A stretch of DNA of 64,000 nt from Sphingomonas cremea (GTDB lineage Bacteria; Pseudomonadota; Alphaproteobacteria; Sphingomonadales; Sphingomonadaceae), in the NCBI RefSeq assembly GCF_021502585.1, contig NZ_JAKFGM010000002.1, positions 301,001-365,000 on the forward strand, read 5' to 3'. Below the pieces are notes generated by a model. That model ran no database searches, was not told where the DNA came from, and worked only from the letters and a program-made list of their open reading frames with translations. The position numbers were made by a program, and so were the translations under genes. This document shows, one piece after another, positions 10,190-18,590 of the stretch. Position 1 is the stretch's first letter; every line of letters starts with the position of its first letter.

Positions 10190-11662
10190 TTAGCCCTGCG
10201 CGCGGTTCGGCCGGCCCTGGCCCCCTCCGCCGCCACGACGGCCGCGGAACGGGCGCTTGCCGGCGCCACCCTCGGGACGATGGGCGGGATGACTGCCGAT
10301 GCGCTGCGGATGGCGCTGGCCATCACTGCGCACCGCGCCGTCACGACGCTGCCCCTGATCCGAACGCTGCTCGCCATGGCGACGATCGCCAATCGGCTGA
10401 ATTGCAACGCGCGGACCCGAGGGACGGCCATGACGATGGCCGCCGTCGCGGCGCCCGCCGCCACGTTCGCCACGCTCACCGCGAGCGGGGGTCGGCAGTT
10501 TGAGTGCCTTGAGCGCCTGGACAGCCGCCATAAAGCCGTCGGGCAGCGGGGCTGTGGGAAGCTTCTGGCGCGTAGTCCGCTCGATATCGCGCAGGTTTAT
10601 GCGCTCATCGTCCGAGCAAAAAGCAATGGCGATGCCGTCGGCCCCGGCGCGCGCTGTGCGGCCGATGCGATGGACATATTGTTCGGGCACGTCGGGCAGG
10701 TCGAAGTTGCAGACATGGCTGACGCCCGGGATGTCGATCCCGCGCGCGGCGATGTCGGTCGCGACAAGCACTGGCATCTGGCCGGACTTGAAGGCGGCCA
10801 GCGCCCGCTCGCGCTGCGGCTGCGACTTGTTGCCGTGAATGGCATTGGCGCCGATGCCCGCGGCGGTCAGCTGGCGGACGATCTTGTCGGCGCCATGCTT
10901 GGTGCGGCTGAAGACCAGCGCGCGCTCGATCTCTTTGGTCTGGAGATAGAGCGTCAGCAGGGCTGCCTTTTCCGCCTGATTGACGAAGGTAACGCTCTGG
11001 TCGATCCGCTCGACCGTGGTCGCGGCGGGAGTGACCGACACTTCAGCCGGGTTGGTCAGATAGGCGTCGGCCAGCTGCTTGATCGCCTTCGGCATGGTTG
11101 CCGAGAAGAACAGGGTCTGGCGCGTCTTGGGGACGAGCTGGACGATCCGCTTCAACGCATGAATAAAGCCGAGGTCAAGCATCTGGTCGGCCTCGTCGAG
11201 GACGAGAATTTCGAGACGGCTGAGGTCGATCGCGCGCTGGTCGACCAGGTCGAGCAGGCGGCCGGGGGTGGCGACGAGTACGTCGAGACCACGAGCCACT
11301 TCGCGAACGCTCTTCATCGGCGGGGTGCCGCCGAAGATGACGCCGGTAGTAAGGTTGATGTTGCGCGCATAGGTGCGGGCGCTTTCGGCGATCTGCGAGG
11401 CGAGCTCGCGGGTCGGAGCGAGCACAAGCATCCGAATGCGCTTGGCAATGGGGTGAACTCGAGGGTTTGCGAGCCGGTCGAGCGAAGGCAGCATGAACGC
11501 CGCGGTCTTGCCAGTGCCGGTCTGGGCGATGCCCAGAAGATCGCGGCCGGTAAGCACGGTCGGAATGGCTTGCGCCTGGATCGGCGTCGGTACGGCGTAA
11601 TTTTTAGCCGCCAGCGCGTCGAGTAGGGGCTTCGAAAGCCCGAGGTCGGTAAATTTGGTCAA
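10190..11662 (-). CDS. DEAD-box ATP-dependent RNA helicase (RhlE-like)
   Basis: This 490-residue helicase unwinds short RNA duplexes and probably helps ribosome assembly or RNA decay. Motifs in order are the Q motif (F-DLGLSKPLLDAL and TPIQAQAIP), AQTGTGKTAAF (I), PTRELASQI (Ia), VLDEADQMLD (II), FFSATMP (III), VFSRTKHGAD, ATDIAARGIDIPGV (V) and HRIGRTARAG (VI). The tail from about 400 is rich in Arg and Gly, fitting RNA binding as in RhlE-type enzymes. The TTG at 11662 (reading as MTKFTDLG) is chosen because homologues begin there; the longer frame from 11755 adds residues with no family likeness. Confidence 0.9.
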   Translation of the reverse strand: MTKFTDLGLSKPLLDALAAKNYAVPTPIQAQAIPTVLTGRDLLGIAQTGTGKTAAFMLPSLDRLANPRVHPIAKRIRMLVLAPTRELASQIAESARTYARNINLTTGVIFGGTPPMKSVREVARGLDVLVATPGRLLDLVDQRAIDLSRLEILVLDEADQMLDLGFIHALKRIVQLVPKTRQTLFFSATMPKAIKQLADAYLTNPAEVSVTPAATTVERIDQSVTFVNQAEKAALLTLYLQTKEIERALVFSRTKHGADKIVRQLTAAGIGANAIHGNKSQPQRERALAAFKSGQMPVLVATDIAARGIDIPGVSHVCNFDLPDVPEQYVHRIGRTARAGADGIAIAFCSDDERINLRDIERTTRQKLPTAPLPDGFMAAVQALKALKLPTPARGERGERGGGRRDGGHRHGRPSGPRVAIQPIGDRRHGEQRSDQGQRRDGAVRSDGQRHPQRIGSHPAHRPEGGAGKRPFRGRRGGGGGQGRPNRAQG

Positions 11663-11864
11663 GAAATGAGTCCAATATGCAAGGCGAACGTCCGCGCCTT
11701 GATTGGCACGGACTCGCCGGGGTTTGGTTGAGCACCCCGCGTGAAAGGAGAGCATGAAAGCTGGGTCGAGACGCGGGCCGGGACCTCCATTGGAGACCGA
11801 TCACGCCGCTTTCTAGGCGTCTCGTGTTGCGGTGCAATATAGGGGCAAAGTTAAAAAAGTCCAG

Positions 11865-12932
11865 TCAGGCGGGCGAAATCGTTCCGGCGTCGACATGAAA
11901 GCGGCTCGCCGTATCGCCAATCGCGTCAAACAATGCTGGCTCGGTGGCGGTCATCCACACTTGGCCACGGCCATCCAGGCGGGCGAACAGTGCGGCACGG
12001 CGAGTGGGATCGAGATGAGCCGCGACCTCGTCAAGCAGCAGGATCGGCGGCTGGCCGCGGCGTCTCGCGACCAGCTCGCCATGGGCCAGGACCAAGCCAA
12101 GCAGCAACGCTTTCTGCTCTCCGGTAGAGCCACGGGCAGCGGGTTGATCCTTGGCCACATGCGTGACGATCAGGTCCTGGCGGTGGGGGCCCTCTATCGC
12201 CCGCCCGGCTGTCGCGTCGCGGGTGCGGTTGGCCCGGAGTGCAACGGCAAGGTCGCCTTCCTGCCAGCCTTCAAGTGTCAGTGCGGCGCGCGGAAAATCG
12301 TCGTCGGGCAGGTTCGCCATCGCCTCGCTTAAGGCAGTAACTGTATGACTCCGTGCCTCGCCAAGCGCCGCTCCATGCTCGGCCATCTGCATCTCGAGCG
12401 CGGTTAGCCAAGATGCGTCCGCTGTTTCAGAATCGACAAGCAGCTTGTTGCGTGCGCGCATTGCGGTCTCATATCGAGCTGCGTGACTGGCGTGGCCGGG
12501 GTCGAGCGCCAGCGTCAGACGGTCGAGAAACCGCCTTCGGCCGCCGGCGCTGTCGGTAAACAGTCGGTCCATTGCGGGCGTTAGCCACAGCACGGATAGC
12601 CATTCGCTTAGCGAATTAACTGCAGATGCCGCACCATTGATCCGTACCAGGCGGCGGTCTGGCGCGGCGGGGATTGTCCCGGTGCCAAGCTCGGTACCGC
12701 TTTCCAGCCTCCCAGCCACCGCAAACCCGCCGGCACCATTGCTACGCGCCATTTCCGAGATCGGCACCTGCCGCAACCCGCGTCCGGGGGTCAGCAGCGA
12801 CACCGCCTCCAGCACGTTGGTCTTGCCCGCGCCATTGGGTCCGGAGAGAAGCACAAACCCCGGCCCGGTCTCCAACGACGCGTCGCGATGATTGCGAAAG
12901 TCGGTCAGCGAAAGGCGGGTCAGCGCGGTCAC
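11865..12932 (-). CDS. recF: DNA replication and repair protein RecF
   Basis: RecF is an SMC-like ATPase that loads RecA at gapped DNA together with RecO and RecR. The 355-residue product opens with [18 protein letters not shown], then Walker [16 protein letters not shown], the signature region ([16 protein letters not shown]) and Walker [17 protein letters not shown] near the C-terminus. The GTG at 12932 is chosen; it puts the usual LxxLxLxxFRN motif at the N-terminus and lies 7 nt after the preceding gene. It belongs to an operon with dnaN, from which it is separated by a small monooxygenase-fold gene. Confidence 0.93.
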   Translation of the reverse strand: MTALTRLSLTDFRNHRDASLETGPGFVLLSGPNGAGKTNVLEAVSLLTPGRGLRQVPISEMARSNGAGGFAVAGRLESGTELGTGTIPAAPDRRLVRINGAASAVNSLSEWLSVLWLTPAMDRLFTDSAGGRRRFLDRLTLALDPGHASHAARYETAMRARNKLLVDSETADASWLTALEMQMAEHGAALGEARSHTVTALSEAMANLPDDDFPRAALTLEGWQEGDLAVALRANRTRDATAGRAIEGPHRQDLIVTHVAKDQPAARGSTGEQKALLLGLVLAHGELVARRRGQPPILLLDEVAAHLDPTRRAALFARLDGRGQVWMTATEPALFDAIGDTASRFHVDAGTISPA

Positions 12933-12939
12933 GAACCGC

Positions 12940-13269
12940 TCACTGGCCGGTCTGCGGCCTCCGGTCCAGCACTTCGAAATGGGCGGCGTGGCTATCGAAA
13001 CGCTTGAGTACTTCCTGTGCGGCCGCCGGCACATGGCTCACGGCATAATCCTCACCCATGAACGCCTTGATCGAATCCAGGCTGTCGAACCACATCAGGG
13101 TCTGGAACTCGACCTCGTCGTCAAGGTCGCGGCGCATAAGGTCGATGTGGCGGAAGCCGGGAATTTTCCGTGCCTCGATGCCAGGGATCACCTCACCCCG
13201 CACGATGCGTTCATAGGCGCCGGCATTTTCGCGGGTGGCCCAACCGCGCCACAGACGGCAGACCGTCAC
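12940..13269 (-). CDS. Antibiotic biosynthesis monooxygenase-fold protein
   Basis: A 109-residue protein of the dimeric alpha-beta barrel type (ABM or NIPSNAP-like). The pattern starts with [20 protein letters not shown], followed by [40 protein letters not shown] and [14 protein letters not shown]. Small ABM proteins include heme-degrading and quinone-forming oxygenases, but many have no known role. Its GTG start overlaps the dnaN stop as GTGA, and recF starts 7 nt after its stop, so it is cotranslated with two replication genes. The function is unknown. Confidence 0.75.
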   Translation of the reverse strand: MTVCRLWRGWATRENAGAYERIVRGEVIPGIEARKIPGFRHIDLMRRDLDDEVEFQTLMWFDSLDSIKAFMGEDYAVSHVPAAAQEVLKRFDSHAAHFEVLDRRPQTGQ

Positions 13270-14369
13270 ACCCGCATCGGCATCAGCACGTAAAGCGCCG
13301 AGCTCTTGTCATTCTCTCTGAGCAGGGTCGGAGCGGCAGCGTCGGCTAAGTGGACTTCGACCGTGTCGCCCTCAATCTCATGGAGGATGTCCATCAAGTA
13401 GCGGGCGTTGAAACCGATCTCGAGCCCGTCCGAGCCATAGTCGGCGGCGAGCTCCTCGACGGCTAACCCGTTCTCGGGACTGGTCACGGAAAGAGTCACC
13501 TTGTCGCGATCTAGTGCGATCTTGACGGCACGGGTCTTTTCGCTGGCGATGGTCGAAACGCGGTCGACGCCCGCCATGAAGCTCTTTGGATCGAGCTTCA
13601 GCAGCTTGTCGTTGGCGGTCGGGATGACGCGGTTATAATCGGGGAAGGTGCCGTCGATCAGCTTGCTGGTCAGCACCGCATTGCCGAGCCCGAAGCGAAT
13701 TTTCGTGGGCGAGAGCGACACTTCGACCGTGCCCTCGACCTCGTCGAGCAGCTTCCTCAATTCGCCGACGCATTTCTTGGGAACGATCACGTCGGGCATC
13801 CCGTCGGCGCCCTCGGGCTTGTCGACGGTGACTCGGGCGAGACGGTGACCGTCGGTCGCCGCAGCCTTCAATTTCTCGTCCGCGACGTGGAGGAAGATGC
13901 CCATCAGGTAATAGCGAGTTTCCTCGCTCGATATGGCAAAGCGCGTCTTGTCGATGATCTGTCGAAGCGTCTGGGCGGGAAGTTCGAAGCGGGTTGGAAG
14001 TTCGCCCTCGGCAATCACCGGGAAATCGTCGCGCGGAAGTGTCGAAAGATTGAAGCGGGCGCGTCCGGCAACGACCTGCATCTTGCCTTCGGCGGCCGAG
14101 AGTTCGACCTGGCTGCCTTCGGGAAGCTTTCGGACGATGTCGAAGAATGTGTGGGCGGACACCGTCGTTGCGCCGGCCTGGCTGACCTGGGCGGGAACGC
14201 TTTCGTCGACCTGTAGGTCGAGGTCGGTCGCCATCAGGCGGATCGACCCGTCTTCCCTCGCTTCGACCAGCACGTTGCTGAGAATAGGGATGGTGTTGCG
14301 CCGCTCGACCACCGACTGGACATGGCCCAGGCTCTTCAGGAGGGTCGCCCGTTCGATCGTCGCCTTCAT
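13266..14369 (-). CDS. dnaN: DNA polymerase III beta subunit (sliding clamp)
   Basis: The beta clamp is a ring dimer that tethers the replicative polymerase to DNA. The 367-residue product has the three-domain layout. Recognisable parts are IERATLLKSLGHVQSVVERRNTIPILSNV at the N-terminus, the middle segment FALPAQTLRQ-like region (FELPAQTLRQIIDKT), YYLMGIFLH, ATDGHRLA, and the C-terminal LMPMRV that forms part of the partner-binding cleft. The dnaA gene is not next to it in this window. It heads the dnaN-ABM-recF operon. Confidence 0.97.
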   Translation of the reverse strand: MKATIERATLLKSLGHVQSVVERRNTIPILSNVLVEAREDGSIRLMATDLDLQVDESVPAQVSQAGATTVSAHTFFDIVRKLPEGSQVELSAAEGKMQVVAGRARFNLSTLPRDDFPVIAEGELPTRFELPAQTLRQIIDKTRFAISSEETRYYLMGIFLHVADEKLKAAATDGHRLARVTVDKPEGADGMPDVIVPKKCVGELRKLLDEVEGTVEVSLSPTKIRFGLGNAVLTSKLIDGTFPDYNRVIPTANDKLLKLDPKSFMAGVDRVSTIASEKTRAVKIALDRDKVTLSVTSPENGLAVEELAADYGSDGLEIGFNARYLMDILHEIEGDTVEVHLADAAAPTLLRENDKSSALYVLMPMRV

Positions 14370-14488
14370 TGCGGATAAGCCCCTTCACGCGTGATTGGCA
14401 CTCGTTATAGCGAGGCTCGGGCTACGCGGAAGGGGAAAATGGGGGACGGGGGCGGAACCTTGGGGGGCGCAAGGATCCGCTCCCTAAC

Positions 14489-15046
14489 TCAGCTCGGCAT
14501 CAGCACCGCGTCGATGCGGTGAATCACCCCGTTGGACTTCTTCTCGTCGGCCCCGATGAGCCGCGCTTTGGTTCCTGCGCTGTCTGACAGCACGATCGCG
14601 TCGCCGTCCTTGGTCGCCGTTAACGTGCCGCCGCCCATCGTCTGCAATTGTGTCTTGCCACCTCCGGCTTCGACAGCCTTTGCGATGTCGGCGGTGAGGA
14701 TCGCGCCGGGCAGGACGTGGTAGCTCAGGACGCCGGTCAGCTCGGCCCGGGCGTCGGGCTTCATCAATCCATCGAGTGCGCCCGCCGGCATCTTGTCGAA
14801 AGCGGCATCGGTCGGAACGAGCACCGTGTAGGGCCCCGGCCCCCCCAGAGTCAGGTCCACGCCCGCGGCTTTGGCTGCGGCGGCGAATTTGATTGCGTCG
14901 CCAAGACCCTGGGCGATCGTAGAGTCGCCGGCGGCTTCCTTGGCTGCCTTGGTGGGGGCAGCTTCTTCCTTAGCGGCCTTCTCGCAAGCGCCAAGTCCAA
15001 GCAGCGCGGCCATGGCGACGCCAGTCGTGAATTTGTGCAGGGTCAT
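14489..15046 (-). CDS. Fasciclin (FAS1) domain lipoprotein
   Basis: A 185-residue exported lipoprotein. The signal peptide ends in the lipobox LGAC, predicting a lipidated Cys at 21. A linker rich in Ala and Lys follows, then one FAS1 domain: DAIKFAAAAKAAGVDLTLGGPGPYTVLVP, TDAAFDKMPAG (H1 box), LTGVLSYHVLPGAI (H2 box) and NGVIHRIDAVLMPS at the end. FAS1 domains mediate adhesion to surfaces or other cells. The gene appears to be monocistronic, with a strong hairpin upstream. Confidence 0.87.
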   Translation of the reverse strand: MTLHKFTTGVAMAALLGLGACEKAAKEEAAPTKAAKEAAGDSTIAQGLGDAIKFAAAAKAAGVDLTLGGPGPYTVLVPTDAAFDKMPAGALDGLMKPDARAELTGVLSYHVLPGAILTADIAKAVEAGGGKTQLQTMGGGTLTATKDGDAIVLSDSAGTKARLIGADEKKSNGVIHRIDAVLMPS

Positions 15047-15075
15047 GCCCTATTCTCCCTGATTTAGTCGAAGCT

Positions 15076-15106
15076 GCGCCGCGCGACGAAGCTCGTCGCG
15101 CGGCGC
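15076..15106. terminator. Perfect 14-bp hairpin, probable terminator
   Basis: A perfect 14-bp G+C-rich inverted repeat (15076-15089 with 15093-15106) has a 3-nt loop. It lies 7 nt after the stop of the secreted repeat-protein gene on the minus strand and before the fasciclin gene. There is no clear T run on either side, so it may act as an RNA-stabilising 3' end or as a factor-assisted terminator. Confidence 0.55.
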
Positions 15107-15113
15107 TTACACG

Positions 15114-16265
15114 TTAAACGATCGCGCTGACGATGGCGGTGATCAGCTGCGTCGCCGGGTCGACCCTGTAGATGTAGCCGTCGTTGTAACGGTACCAGTC
15201 ATTCGGCGTATCGTAATATTGGTCGCGATAGGCGAAGGGTACATTGTAGACGCCGTAAGACGGCGGCAATGGTTGACCGACACCCAGCGGAACTCCGGTG
15301 AGCAACGCCGCAATACCTTGAATCAGCCCGGTTCCCGGGTTGACCTGGTAGATCGCTCCGTCACCATAGCGGTACCAATAGTCGCCATTGTCCGGATAGT
15401 AGGTCTGATACTGGTAGGGGACGTTGTAGTAATTATAGTCGGCCGGATACTGCACCCCCATCGGGTAGTAATAATAATCCCGGTTGGCATAAGGGAACAG
15501 CCCAGCGATCAGGCCGTCGCCGCGGTTGACGCGATAAATATAGTCATTGTCCCAACGATACAGGTAGCGATCGTCGTCGCGATACCATTCGCGGTACGGC
15601 CAGCCGAGCGTGTTGGCGCGAAGTGCCGCATTCAGCGGCGTTCCGACATACTTCCTTGCCTGGCCCGGGGGAAGGCAACCATTGCCCTTCTTGGCCAAGC
15701 CCGGGGGGCAGCCGTCGATGAAGCCGCGGGAGAGGCCATGGTCGTTCCAGCGCGGAACGAAGCGAACTCCGTCGAAATCGCGGTCGACGCGCATAACGTG
15801 AACGTCGCGGTCGACATGCGCGACACGGATGTCGTTGTCGCGACCCTTATGGCCGTTGACCCTTACATTGTTGTCGACGCGCCCGGTCCGCACGCGATCG
15901 CCGCCGTGGTCTTCCTGTCTCACGGCATTCTTGCCGCGGTTGCCACCATGGCCCTCAAGCCTCGCATTCTTAGCGTGACTGCCGCGATCGGCGGTCTGGA
16001 CCTTGCCGTGGCCGCCGCCATGTTGCCTTTCGTCACGCTGGGCGAACTGAGTGCGTTCGGCGCGTTGCGAACTATGGGCTTGATGGTTTCCGCCGCGATC
16101 ATTGCCGCGATCGACTCGCTGACCGCCCCCGCTGCTGCTTTGAGCCTTGGCGACATGGCCGGCATGGTTCTGATTGCCGCCTCCCCTGCCGCCCTTCGGG
16201 TCGGCCTGGGCCGGTGAAGTAATGGCCAGCGCTGCCGCGCCGGCGGCTAGCATCCATTTCAACAT
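15114..16265 (-). CDS. Secreted protein with tyrosine-rich repeats
   Basis: A 383-residue exported protein of unknown function. The signal peptide is MLKWMLAAGAAALAITSPAQA. Residues 22-165 are very rich in His, Arg, Gly, Asn and Gln. A central block has CPPGLAKKGNGCLPPGQARK, a motif seen in RcnB-like periplasmic proteins. The C-terminal half has three related units: YLYRWDNDYIYRVNRGDGLI, YWYRYGDGAIYQVNPGTGLI and DWYRYNDGYIYRVDPATQLI, separated by Tyr- and Pro-rich linkers. The His-rich part suggests metal binding, which is inference. The ATG at 16265 is chosen for its signal peptide; a longer frame has none. Confidence 0.75.
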   Translation of the reverse strand: MLKWMLAAGAAALAITSPAQADPKGGRGGGNQNHAGHVAKAQSSSGGGQRVDRGNDRGGNHQAHSSQRAERTQFAQRDERQHGGGHGKVQTADRGSHAKNARLEGHGGNRGKNAVRQEDHGGDRVRTGRVDNNVRVNGHKGRDNDIRVAHVDRDVHVMRVDRDFDGVRFVPRWNDHGLSRGFIDGCPPGLAKKGNGCLPPGQARKYVGTPLNAALRANTLGWPYREWYRDDDRYLYRWDNDYIYRVNRGDGLIAGLFPYANRDYYYYPMGVQYPADYNYYNVPYQYQTYYPDNGDYWYRYGDGAIYQVNPGTGLIQGIAALLTGVPLGVGQPLPPSYGVYNVPFAYRDQYYDTPNDWYRYNDGYIYRVDPATQLITAIVSAIV

Positions 16266-16347
16266 CGAATATCTCCTTCGGACCCCTGAACGGCCAACAA
16301 AGGCACCCGTTCCCCCGTTTACCTGGCGTTCAGCTTCGCGGAAGCTT

Positions 16348-17613
16348 TCAAGCGGAGTCCTCCTCGACCCAGTCTTGCCGGAGGCGCTTGATTGCAAGCA
16401 GCATGAGCAACGCCGCCACCAAATAGAAGCCGACGACGCTGACCGCGGCATAGCGCAGTGCCTCGGTCCCGAAACGATCCTTGAACAATACCGATAGGCC
16501 ACCGATCAGCGTGGGCCCAATCCCAAGCCCGATCAGATTGTTGATCAGAAGGAAGCTGGCCGATGCCGTCGAACGCATGGGCCGCGAAACCAAATGCTGT
16601 ACCGCCGTCGTCACTGGTCCTAGCCAAAGGATGTTGAGCGCATTGGGAATAAGCAGCAATGGCCAGGCCACCCAGGGATCAGGGACCAATAAACCGACCG
16701 CGAAGGTCGGGGCGGTGATCAACCAGGCAATCGCCGGAAGGCGCGCGTACCAGCGGCGATCCGCCTGGCCTAGGCGGTCGGCAAGCCAGCCTCCGGCGAA
16801 TACGCCGGCGGTCCCGCCAATGAGGAAGATGGATGCCAGGAACTGGCCGCGCTCTATCAGCCCAAAGCCGAAGCTCCGCTCCAGCACCGACGGCGTCCAT
16901 AGGGCAAGGCCGTAACCGGCGAGCGAACTGCACGAGGCGGCAGCCGCCATCAGCCAGAAAGTCGGCTTGCGGGCGATGATCGGGAAGGCGCGCGACAGGG
17001 GAACCTGCTCGTCCGGCGCTGGCTTTGCGCGCGGAAGGTCGCGCACGAATAGCAGCATGATCGGGGCCAGCACGAGGCCGGCAACACCCATCGTAAGGAA
17101 AGCGGCCCGCCAGTCGATCCACGCCGCCAGATACGCGCCGATCAACGTGCCTCCAGCGAGCCCCAACGGAATGCCGAGGGAGAATATCGCCAGGGCCCGG
17201 GCACGCCGCGCGGGCGGGAAATAGTCCGCGATCAGTGCATATGCCGGTGCGACGCCGCCTGCTTCGCCGATCCCGACACCGAGCCGAAATAGGAACAGTT
17301 GCCCGAAGCTGGCCGCTGTCCCGCACAGTGCAGTAAAGGCGCTCCAGACTGCCAGCGCTCCGGCAATGACCCGGCTTCGGCTGGTGCGATCCGCAAGCAT
17401 CGCCAGCGGAACTCCCAACACTGAGTAAAGCAGCGCAAAGGCCAATCCGCCGATAGCTCCAAACTGGGCGTCGTTGAGCTTGAGATCGCTCATGATCGGC
17501 CCGGCAAGGATGCCAAGGATCTGCCGGTCGAGGAAGTTGAAAATGTAAGCGAGCAGCAGGAGTGCGAGAATGCGAGCCTGGACCGAACGACTTGGCTGCT
17601 TCTGCTGATCCAT
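16348..17613 (-). CDS. MFS transporter (Spinster-like family)
   Basis: A 421-residue inner-membrane carrier with about 12 membrane helices. Family marks are FNFLDRQILGILAGPIMSDLKLNDAQFGAIGGLAFALLYSVLGVPLAMLADR, which contains the MFS loop A motif, and RLGVGIGEAGGVAPAYALIADYFPPARRARA. Sphingomonads carry many of these close to TonB receptors, where they are thought to move breakdown products or small acids. The substrate is not known. The ATG at 17613 has GAGGGTG upstream. The gene follows the hydrolase and TonB receptor genes on the same strand, so it probably belongs to the same uptake locus. Confidence 0.85.
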   Translation of the reverse strand: MDQQKQPSRSVQARILALLLLAYIFNFLDRQILGILAGPIMSDLKLNDAQFGAIGGLAFALLYSVLGVPLAMLADRTSRSRVIAGALAVWSAFTALCGTAASFGQLFLFRLGVGIGEAGGVAPAYALIADYFPPARRARALAIFSLGIPLGLAGGTLIGAYLAAWIDWRAAFLTMGVAGLVLAPIMLLFVRDLPRAKPAPDEQVPLSRAFPIIARKPTFWLMAAAASCSSLAGYGLALWTPSVLERSFGFGLIERGQFLASIFLIGGTAGVFAGGWLADRLGQADRRWYARLPAIAWLITAPTFAVGLLVPDPWVAWPLLLIPNALNILWLGPVTTAVQHLVSRPMRSTASASFLLINNLIGLGIGPTLIGGLSVLFKDRFGTEALRYAAVSVVGFYLVAALLMLLAIKRLRQDWVEEDSA

Positions 17614-17658
17614 ATGCTTCACCCTCTCAGCGTTGGCAGTGCGGTCGATTTCGATCCG

Positions 17659-18531
17659 TTAGGGAACCGTTCGCAGGAACTTGCGGATGGCGTCAACCGC
17701 TTCCGGCTCATTGAGCATCGGCGCATGGCCGACCCCGGGGACATCCACACGTTGCATCCTGGGCGCGATGCTTTGCATCGACTGAGCGATTTCGGGCGAT
17801 ATGAGATCGGACATTCCACCGCGGATCAGCAAGGTCGGACGACTTCGTGCCAGCCGCCGGAACAGTAGGCCTGTGAGCCACAGCGCCAGTCTGGACGGCG
17901 GCTTGCTGATCGGCCCTTTGATGGCCGGATCATAATCGAGTTCGGGTCCCGAAATCCCTTGCCGGAAGGTTCGCTCGGTAAAGCGACGCCAGTCGTCATC
18001 GCCATAGTGGGGGAAGATCACGGCATTGGTCTGCCGGATGTAATTGACCGCTTGATCCCAGTCGCGGATGTCGACGCTCTGGCCGGCGTAGCCCAGGATC
18101 CGGGCGACACCTTCCGGTGCAATTTTCGGACCCACGTCGTTCAGGATCGCCGCAGCAACCGCCTTTGGCCGGATGCCCATCAGCATCATGGTGATAATCC
18201 CGCCCATTGACGTACCGATGAAGACCGCTTTGGGAATGCCCAGGGCCGACATCATGTCGACGACATCACGCGCGTAGATTTTGGGCTGGTAGTTGCTTGG
18301 TTTGGGGTCACGGTCCGACTGGCCGCGACCACGAACGTCAGCAGCGATCAACCTTCGACCCAATCCGGCTATGATGGGTGCTATGTCCTCGAAATCCTTC
18401 GAATTTCGAGTCAATCCATGGAGGCAGATAACAGGCAGCAGCGATTCTCCACTAGCTGCAGGATATTCGCGAGCGAACAGGCTCAGCCCGTCGCGGGACG
18501 CCCAGCGTCGTTCGATGTAATCGGTAGGCAT
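17659..18531 (-). CDS. Alpha/beta hydrolase
   Basis: A 290-residue hydrolase without a signal peptide, so probably cytoplasmic. It has CLHGLTRNSKDFED (oxyanion region), DVRGRGQSDRD, the nucleophile elbow GTSMGG with Ser108, an acid in LLIRGGMSDLI and the base His in GVGHAPMLNEPEA. This pattern resembles esterases, lactonases and C-C bond hydrolases of the large alpha/beta-hydrolase 1 family. It sits 59 nt after a TonB receptor gene and 45 nt before an MFS gene on the same strand, so it may act on the compound they import. The substrate is unknown. Confidence 0.82.
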   Translation of the reverse strand: MPTDYIERRWASRDGLSLFAREYPAASGESLLPVICLHGLTRNSKDFEDIAPIIAGLGRRLIAADVRGRGQSDRDPKPSNYQPKIYARDVVDMMSALGIPKAVFIGTSMGGIITMMLMGIRPKAVAAAILNDVGPKIAPEGVARILGYAGQSVDIRDWDQAVNYIRQTNAVIFPHYGDDDWRRFTERTFRQGISGPELDYDPAIKGPISKPPSRLALWLTGLLFRRLARSRPTLLIRGGMSDLISPEIAQSMQSIAPRMQRVDVPGVGHAPMLNEPEAVDAIRKFLRTVP

Positions 18532-18590
18532 GGATGTGGCTCCAAGTTGCCCGGGGCGCTGGTCAGAACCAGCACCCCGGGCATCCCCGC

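Noticed and set aside
10280..11626. A 448-residue plus-strand frame over the helicase gene
   Set aside because: The minus-strand frame has every DEAD-box motif; the plus-strand frame is a by-product of codon bias.
15219..16217. A 332-residue plus-strand frame opposite the secreted repeat protein
   Set aside because: The translation is a run of Ile, Val and Ala with no domain; the minus-strand frame has a signal peptide and repeats.
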